Below are positions 61,776 to 64,000 of a stretch of 64,000 nt of DNA, piece by piece (within the stretch, counting starts at the first letter, position 1; the number at the start of each line of letters is the position of its first letter). The notes under the pieces are model-generated. The model ran no database searches, had not been told where the DNA came from, and saw only the letters and a program-made list of their open reading frames with translations. The DNA is from DASZIT01 sp963709665 (GTDB lineage: Bacteria > Actinomycetota > Acidimicrobiia > Acidimicrobiales > RAAP-2), in assembly GCA_963709665.1 (NCBI GenBank), contig CAVPWU010000004.1, positions 124,001 through 188,000 on the forward strand. The letters are read 5' to 3'. The position numbers and the translations under genes are program-made.

Positions 61776-62824
61776 GCCACCACCGACCGGTAGACGTCGA
61801 GGGTGGCCGCCACCTGGGCCGAGGCGGAGAACCGCTCGGCCTGCACCGCGGCCAGCGCCTCCCCGTAGCGGTCCCGGGCGTCCGGGTCGGCGGCCAGGGA
61901 GGCCAGCAGCTCCCCGGCCCGGGCCACGTCCCCCGCCGGGAACAGCCGGGCCTCCGGGCAGGCGCCGGCGGTGGCGTCGTGGCCGCCTCCCGCCCCGGCC
62001 ACCACCGGGAGACCCGCCGCCATCGCCTCCACCACCGACAGGCCGAACGGCTCGTCGCTCCGGGGGGCCAGCAGCATCGAGGCGGTGAGGTACCGCTCGG
62101 TGATGTCGGACCGGCGGCCGAGGAACCGGCAGGAGCCGGCGACGCCCAGGCGGTCGGCCAGGCCCTCCAGCGCCGTCCGCTCGGCCCCGTCGCCGGCCAG
62201 GTGGAGCTCCCATCCGTCGGCGGCCAGACCCGAGGCCGCCCAGGCCCGGAGGGCCAGGTCGGTCCGCTTCTCCGGCTGGAGGCGCTGGGCCACCAGGACC
62301 ACCGGGTCCCGCTCCCGGCTGGAGGGCCGGACGGGCACGGTGGGGGTCCCCGGGGGCACCACCACCGACGGCCCCTCGATCCGCTCGGCCACGTACTCGC
62401 TGATGGCCAGCTGGGCGGCGATCCGGCGTCCCACCAGCCGGCCCACCGCCCGGGCCGGCGCCGACGAGCCGCGGGTCTCGGCGAAGTGGCGGGTGCTGAC
62501 CAGCGGGGCGCGGTGCCGGAGGGAGGCCAGGGAGCCGGCCAGCTCGGCGGCGGTCATGTGGACGTGCACCACGTCGAAGGGGCGCGAGGCCAGCAGCGCC
62601 CGGGTGGCGGCCGCCACGGTGGCGGCCGGCGCCCAGGTCACCGGCTCCGGGCCCAGGGCGTCGGTCATCGGACCGCGTTGGCCGCCGAGCACCACCACCT
62701 GGTGGCCGGCGCGGCCCAGGCCGGTGGCCAGGGTGGCCACGTAGCGCTCGACGCCGGCGAACAGGTCGGTGCACACCACCTGGGCGACGCGCAGCGGCCG
62801 GCCGGTCACCGGGTGGTCGGTCAC
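61772..62824 (-). CDS. glycosyltransferase, GT4 family
   Basis: The 350-residue GT-B enzyme starts LRVAQVVCTDLFAGVERYVATLA, then DVVHVHMTAAELAGSL in the N-terminal domain. In the C-terminal domain it has VLVAQRLQPEKRTDLALRAW and PFGLSVVEAMAAGLPVVAG, containing the GT4 E-x7-E motif (in EPFGLSVVE). It retains the anomeric configuration of the donor sugar. It is the third gene of the four-glycosyltransferase operon and overlaps its neighbours by 4 nt each way. Confidence 0.92.
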   Translation of the reverse strand: MTDHPVTGRPLRVAQVVCTDLFAGVERYVATLATGLGRAGHQVVVLGGQRGPMTDALGPEPVTWAPAATVAAATRALLASRPFDVVHVHMTAAELAGSLASLRHRAPLVSTRHFAETRGSSAPARAVGRLVGRRIAAQLAISEYVAERIEGPSVVVPPGTPTVPVRPSSRERDPVVLVAQRLQPEKRTDLALRAWAASGLAADGWELHLAGDGAERTALEGLADRLGVAGSCRFLGRRSDITERYLTASMLLAPRSDEPFGLSVVEAMAAGLPVVAGAGGGHDATAGACPEARLFPAGDVARAGELLASLAADPDARDRYGEALAAVQAERFSASAQVAATLDVYRSVVA

Positions 62825-63687
62825 CGGACGTCGGCCCGGGCCGGGTCGAGCTCCGCCTCGCGCCGACACGGCCCGTCGAGGTAGAGGTGGAACCGGGCGG
62901 CGGCGTCCCGGCCCCGGGTCCCGGGGAGCACGACGCCCCGGAGGCCGGACCCGAGCACCACGGCGGCCCGGTAGGACCACCAGCCCGCCGGCCCGAAGTG
63001 CTTCCGGATGTACCGCTCCTGGGAGGCGTGGAAGTGGGTGAGGCGCCGGGTGGGGTCCCCGCCGGTCCCCGCCCCCACGTGGGTGGCGGGGATCTCCGGG
63101 CACCACACCATCCGCCATCCCCGGTCGGTGGCCCGGCGCTGCCAGTCGGTCTCCTCGGCGTAGAGGAAGAAGCGCTCGTCGAAGGGGCCGACCTCGGCCA
63201 GGGCCCGGCCCCGGATCAGCAGGACCGAGCCGATGAGGAAGTCGGGACGGCGCCGGAGGCCACCCAGCCCCACCGCCTCCAACCAGGCGCCGGCCGGCGA
63301 CGGGAACGGCCAGCCCACCCGGCTGGGGGTGCTGCCGCCCGGCTCCACCTGCCCGGGTGCCACGCACCCCACGTCGGGGTCGTCCCGGAGCCGCCGGTGG
63401 AGGGCCTCGACCGCCCCCGGTTCGATGACGGCGTCGGGGTTGAGGAGCAGCACGTCGGGGGTGCCCCGCCCCTCCCGGGCCAGGGCCAGGTTGACGCCGC
63501 CGGCGAAGCCCAGGTTGGCCCCGGGGTCGAGGTAGGTGACCCGGTGCCGCGCCGCCACCTCGGCCACCGCCGGGTCGGAGGAGTTGTCGACCACCACCAC
63601 CGGGTGGGCGTCGTCCAGCGCCCCCAGGCAGCCGTCGAGCAACCCGGGGGCGCCGTAGGCCACCACCACCACCTCGAGCCCGCTCAC
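62821..63687 (-). CDS. glycosyltransferase, GT2 family (rhamnosyltransferase-like)
   Basis: The 288-residue GT-A protein has VVVVAYGAPGLLDGCLGAL, VVVVDNSSD, YLDPGANLGFAGGVNLAL and LLLNPDAVIEPGAV, where the Asp of NPD stands for the metal-binding DXD. FDERFFLYAEETDWQRRA follows and is typical of WbbL-like rhamnosyltransferases. It should transfer a sugar, with inversion, onto a lipid-linked oligosaccharide. The end has amphipathic residues rather than a membrane helix. It overlaps the neighbouring genes by GTGA on each side. Confidence 0.92.
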   Translation of the reverse strand: MSGLEVVVVAYGAPGLLDGCLGALDDAHPVVVVDNSSDPAVAEVAARHRVTYLDPGANLGFAGGVNLALAREGRGTPDVLLLNPDAVIEPGAVEALHRRLRDDPDVGCVAPGQVEPGGSTPSRVGWPFPSPAGAWLEAVGLGGLRRRPDFLIGSVLLIRGRALAEVGPFDERFFLYAEETDWQRRATDRGWRMVWCPEIPATHVGAGTGGDPTRRLTHFHASQERYIRKHFGPAGWWSYRAAVVLGSGLRGVVLPGTRGRDAAARFHLYLDGPCRREAELDPARADVR

Positions 63688-64000
63688 ACCGCCGACCCGT
63701 AGAGCTCGAGCTGGCGGTCGGCCACCGCCTCCCAGGTGAAGCCGCCGGCCCGCTCCAGGCCGCGACGGCGGAGCTCGGCCCAGCGGCCCGGGACCTCCCG
63801 GAGGGAGGCGAGGGCGTCGTGGAGGGACCGGGGATCGCCCGGCTCGACCAGCAGGCCGGCGTCGCCCACCACCTCGGGGAGGGCGCCGGAGCGGCTGACC
63901 ACCACCGGCACCCCGGTGGCCATGGCCTCCACCGCCACCCGGCAGAACTGCTCCTCCCACCCGGGGGTGGGGACCGACGGCACCGCCACCACGTCGAGGC
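63684..64000 (-). CDS. glycosyltransferase GT4, C-terminal fragment (start beyond window)
   Basis: About 105 C-terminal residues are visible: WEEQFCRVAVEAMATGVPVVV carries the GT4 E-x7-E motif (EEQFCRVAVE), followed by SGALPEVVGDAGLLVEPGD and TWEAVADRQLELYG. The gene enters from the right edge. It is the most upstream visible gene of the glycosyltransferase operon and its stop overlaps the next start. Confidence 0.88.
   Translation of the reverse strand, partial: LDVVAVPSVPTPGWEEQFCRVAVEAMATGVPVVVSRSGALPEVVGDAGLLVEPGDPRSLHDALASLREVPGRWAELRRRGLERAGGFTWEAVADRQLELYGSAV

Noticed and set aside
1..64000. tRNA, rRNA, insertion sequence or prophage genes
   Set aside because: No cloverleaf with a TTCGANTC-type arm, no rRNA-like stretch, no transposase and no integrase was recognised on either strand.

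Overview
The window is very GC-rich DNA with dense genes on both strands, many GTG starts and many 4-nt start/stop overlaps. Gene content is actinobacterial: an SCO6745-type protein, a MarP-type periplasmic protease, DUF2252, an Ada-AlkA fusion and several 14-helix MFS exporters. Three large secreted proteins end in the roughly 42-residue GYWLVASDGGIF repeat, which I associate with deep-branching Acidimicrobiia. My inference is a free-living member of that class or a close relative. I see no rRNA, tRNA, CRISPR array, insertion sequence or phage genes.

Region 1 (1-9.4 kb) is metabolism, repair and efflux: a hydrolase, a translationally coupled alkylation-repair operon (Ada-AlkA, Ogt, FAD-linked oxidase), an SCO6745-type protein, a CoA transferase, and an MFS exporter divergent from a MarR regulator. 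Region 2 (9.4-31 kb) holds a frameshifted secreted repeat protein, two DUF202 proteins, dehydrogenases, two proton antiporters, a lipid kinase with an MFS exporter, a TetR regulator facing a putative diiron protein/luciferase-like monooxygenase operon with a clear operator, and a candidate restriction-modification pair. Region 3 (31-39 kb) has a Cys-repeat lipoprotein, an RDD protein, MarP, and a run of GH15 glycosidase, glucose dehydrogenase and metallo-beta-lactamase-fold protein that may form a glucose-oxidation module.

Region 4 (39-58 kb) is a cell-surface region. It carries a repeat lipoprotein, a WxL-like secreted protein behind a long leader, a DUF916 membrane protein, an Ig-like/PH-like membrane protein, a serine acetyltransferase-like enzyme, a small LPFTG protein, a degenerate peptidase-like protein, a sortase, a DUF4012 protein and a 2,600-residue secreted protein (propeller, glycosidase, discoidin-like domain, 15 TIG repeats, 6 C-terminal repeats). 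Region 5 (58-64 kb) is exopolysaccharide synthesis: a Wzz/BY-kinase facing a coupled operon of four glycosyltransferases and a PAP2-type membrane protein. Regions 4 and 5 together look like an envelope and extracellular-matrix locus.

The most unusual signals are the WxL-like/DUF916/LPFTG/sortase set, the recurrence of exactly six 42-residue repeats at the C-terminus of three otherwise unrelated proteins, a relic of that repeat next to one of them, and a probable restriction nuclease gene beside a methyltransferase that has an unusual C-terminal domain.
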